Positions 6,218 through 6,942 of a stretch of 6,942 nt of DNA are shown here, piece after piece. The position numbers and the translations under genes are program-made. Below the pieces are notes generated by a model, which was not told where the DNA came from, made no database searches, and worked only from the letters and a program-made list of their open reading frames with translations. The stretch lies in NCBI GenBank assembly GCA_963649625.1, contig CAVJIP010000018.1:1-6942 (forward strand), written 5' to 3'. Position 1 is the stretch's first letter. Each line of letters begins with the position of its first letter. The DNA comes from HGM13006 sp963649625. Lineage in GTDB: Bacteria; Bacillota; Clostridia; Oscillospirales; Oscillospiraceae.

Positions 6218-6266
6218 ACCTTCCCCTTTGGGGAAGGTGGCACGGCTTTAGCCGTGACGAAAGAGG
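6218..6266 (+). repeat. Double-hairpin intergenic repeat, copy C (intact)
   Basis: First stem ACCTTCCCC-TTT-GGGGAAGGT (6218-6238) has 9 perfect pairs. Second stem CACGGC-TTTA-GCCGTG (6241-6256) has 6 perfect pairs. The tail ACGAAAGAGG follows. No coding potential. Repeats of this general form are, from memory, common between genes in Oscillospiraceae; they may act as transcript-end structures or be remnants of small mobile repeats. No flanking target duplication is visible. Confidence 0.75.
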
Positions 6267-6310
6267 AAATAGGGCAAGACGGAAGAGGAAAAAGCACCAG
6301 GTGGGAAAAT

Positions 6311-6343
6311 AGTGGGACAAAAGTGGGACAAAAGTGGGACAAA
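6311..6343 (+). repeat. Three exact 11-bp tandem repeats (iterons)
   Basis: AGTGGGACAAA occurs three times without a gap or mismatch (6311, 6322, 6333). A degenerate unit lies on each side: GGTGGGAAAAT at 6300 (8 of 11) and ATCGGGATGAA at 6344 (7 of 11). The 11-bp period places every unit on the same DNA face, as in the direct-repeat boxes of PhoB/OmpR-type response regulators. The repeats end 29 bases before a TACACT -10-like hexamer. Confidence 0.75.
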
Positions 6344-6369
6344 ATCGGGATGAAATTCCCCTTCCTTCG

Positions 6370-6385
6370 TGCTACACTGGTAGCA
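6370..6385 (+). promoter_or_regulatory. Possible extended -10 promoter and small hairpin
   Basis: TGCTACACT (6370-6378) fits an extended -10 element (TGn plus TACACT, 4 of 6 to TATAAT). No fair -35 is present at 16-18 bases, so it would need an activator, for which the 11-bp repeats just upstream are suitably placed. The same bases also form a perfect 6-pair hairpin, TGCTAC-ACTG-GTAGCA, so the promoter reading is not unique. Confidence 0.25.
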
Positions 6386-6451
6386 TCCAGGCCCAGGGAT
6401 GAGAGACAGCGGGAGAAAACACAGAGACCTGTGGCTTCTCCCGCTGGTTTT
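6385..6451 (+). ncRNA. Candidate small RNA of about 65 nt (hypothetical)
   Basis: If the -10-like element at 6373-6378 is used, a transcript starting near 6385 would be almost wholly taken up by the long hairpin at 6408-6445 and end at GGTTTTAACG. It would point toward, and lie just outside, the 3' end of the convergent oxidoreductase gene. No known RNA family is recognised. The alternative is that this is only the terminator region of the flanking genes. Confidence 0.22.
6408..6451 (+). terminator. Long hairpin, probable terminator between convergent genes
   Basis: AGCGGGAGAA (6408-6417) pairs perfectly with TTCTCCCGCT (6436-6445). After an AA/GC internal loop, CACAG (6420-6424) pairs with CTGTG (6429-6433) around AGAC. 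Plus-strand reading continues GGTTTTAACG, a short T run, so it can end transcripts from the regulator-transporter operon. It also begins 22 bases beyond the stop codon of the minus-strand gene, but on that strand no T run follows, so termination there would be weaker. Confidence 0.6.
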
Positions 6452-6466
6452 AACGAAGAACAAACA

Positions 6467-6942
6467 TTACAGAGACATTGCGGCGGTATAGCCGGTAAAC
6501 ACCGCCTCCTTGATGGTGGCGGGCTTGCGGTTATCCCCCACCACATAGAACTCCGGCGCAGCACCGGCCAGAGCCATGGCCTCCGAGGCTCTGGGGCTTC
6601 TGCCCCCGGAGAACACCACGCTGTCGCAGTCCAGCCGGTGGGCTTGACCCGCCACGTCCCTATAGCACACGGCGTTTTTTCCCACCTGGGTGGTTTGACA
6701 CTGGGTGAGATATTGGAAGTCCGCCTCAGCCTCCATGTAGTCCCGGGTGGCCTTTAGGGTGTGCCAGTCGCAGGGGAAGTGTTTCCGGCGGCTGACCACC
6801 GTGACCGCATGGCCGCAGTCGGCCAGATACAGCCCCACCTCCAGGCCGATTTCACCGCCGCCGACCACCACCACCCGGTGGCCCAGCTCCGTCTCCCGGC
6901 CAAATACGTCCACAGGCATCCAGACCCCCTGGCCATCCAGCC
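6467..6942 (-). CDS. FAD/NADH-dependent oxidoreductase, 2-enoate / 2,4-dienoyl-CoA reductase family, C-terminal part
   Basis: Only the last 157 residues are in the window; the frame stays open to the right edge, so the start lies outside. The fragment holds a dinucleotide-binding turn, VVVVGGGEIGLEVGLYLADCGHAVTVVSRR (visible residues 23-52, broken here only by reading), and ends with the FAD-contacting FYVVGDNRKPATIKEAVFTG segment (131-149) just before the stop. This order is that of the C-terminal half of old-yellow-enzyme-type reductases such as FadH, 2-enoate reductase and BaiCD, which carry FMN, a 4Fe-4S cluster and FAD and reduce C=C bonds next to a carbonyl. Those N-terminal parts cannot be checked here, and other two-dinucleotide FAD reductases end similarly. 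It converges on the permease operon, with a hairpin 22 bases beyond its stop codon. The substrate (enoate, dienoyl-CoA, steroid or aromatic acrylate) cannot be told from this part. Confidence 0.82.
   Translation of the reverse strand, partial: LDGQGVWMPVDVFGRETELGHRVVVVGGGEIGLEVGLYLADCGHAVTVVSRRKHFPCDWHTLKATRDYMEAEADFQYLTQCQTTQVGKNAVCYRDVAGQAHRLDCDSVVFSGGRSPRASEAMALAGAAPEFYVVGDNRKPATIKEAVFTGYTAAMSL

Noticed and set aside
6311..6343. CRISPR-like array
   Set aside because: The units are 11 bp and directly abutting with no spacers, so this is a tandem repeat.
6399..6491. 30-codon frame (ATG at 6399) running through the long hairpin
   Set aside because: Its start has only a poor purine stretch before it and it is overlaid by the hairpin and by the end of the opposite gene; a hairpin or terminator explains the sequence better.
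5579..6757. Open frame on the plus strand overlapping the permease, the repeats and the oxidoreductase end
   Set aside because: It spans three unrelated regions, including hairpin repeats and an antisense gene, and has no domain. It was also checked as a possible ATPase remnant: no Walker A or signature motif is present.

Overview
The window looks like chromosomal DNA from a GC-rich, anaerobic, gut-type Clostridium relative, most likely Oscillospiraceae (the Flavonifractor/Oscillibacter/Lawsonibacter neighbourhood). The reasons are GGAGG ribosome sites, lipoproteins with short signal peptides ending in GCG or ACG, strong use of GAG/GCC/CTG/AAC codons, AT-rich promoters in GC-rich DNA, a thiolase, an old-yellow-enzyme-type oxidoreductase and GC-rich double-hairpin intergenic repeats. 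The family assignment is inference; no marker gene is present.

Layout. (1) 1-1222, minus: acetyl-CoA acetyltransferase (thiolase), cut by the left edge, with a near-consensus promoter and a palindrome in its leader. (2) 1223-1565: divergent control region holding the thiolase promoter and the probable promoter of the next gene, with several ATGTGT boxes. (3) 1566-3353, plus: a large lipid-anchored extracellular solute-binding protein with no permease beside it, closed by a good terminator. (4) 3429-6077, plus: a strong promoter, then a Crp/Fnr-type regulator, a TauA/SsuA/NMT1-like binding lipoprotein and a TauC/SsuC-like permease, closely spaced or overlapping. This is a self-regulated uptake operon, but its ATPase gene is missing from the window. 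(5) 6078-6466: non-coding gap between convergent genes, with three copies of a double-hairpin repeat, three exact 11-bp tandem repeats, a possible promoter and a long hairpin. (6) 6467-6942, minus: C-terminal part of an FAD/NADH-dependent oxidoreductase of the 2-enoate reductase / 2,4-dienoyl-CoA reductase family, cut by the right edge.

How the parts may work together. Thiolase joins two acetyl-CoA units, the entry to butyrate-type fermentation; the oxidoreductase is of a kind that reduces enoates. The two binding lipoproteins serve uptake. The regulator, binding protein and permease are one unit, and a box shared between the regulator's promoter and the promoter of the large lipoprotein suggests that both transport genes may answer to the same regulator. 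No wholly new system can be shown from the sequence alone. The least explained parts are the ATPase-less transporter end and the iteron-promoter-hairpin block at 6300-6450.
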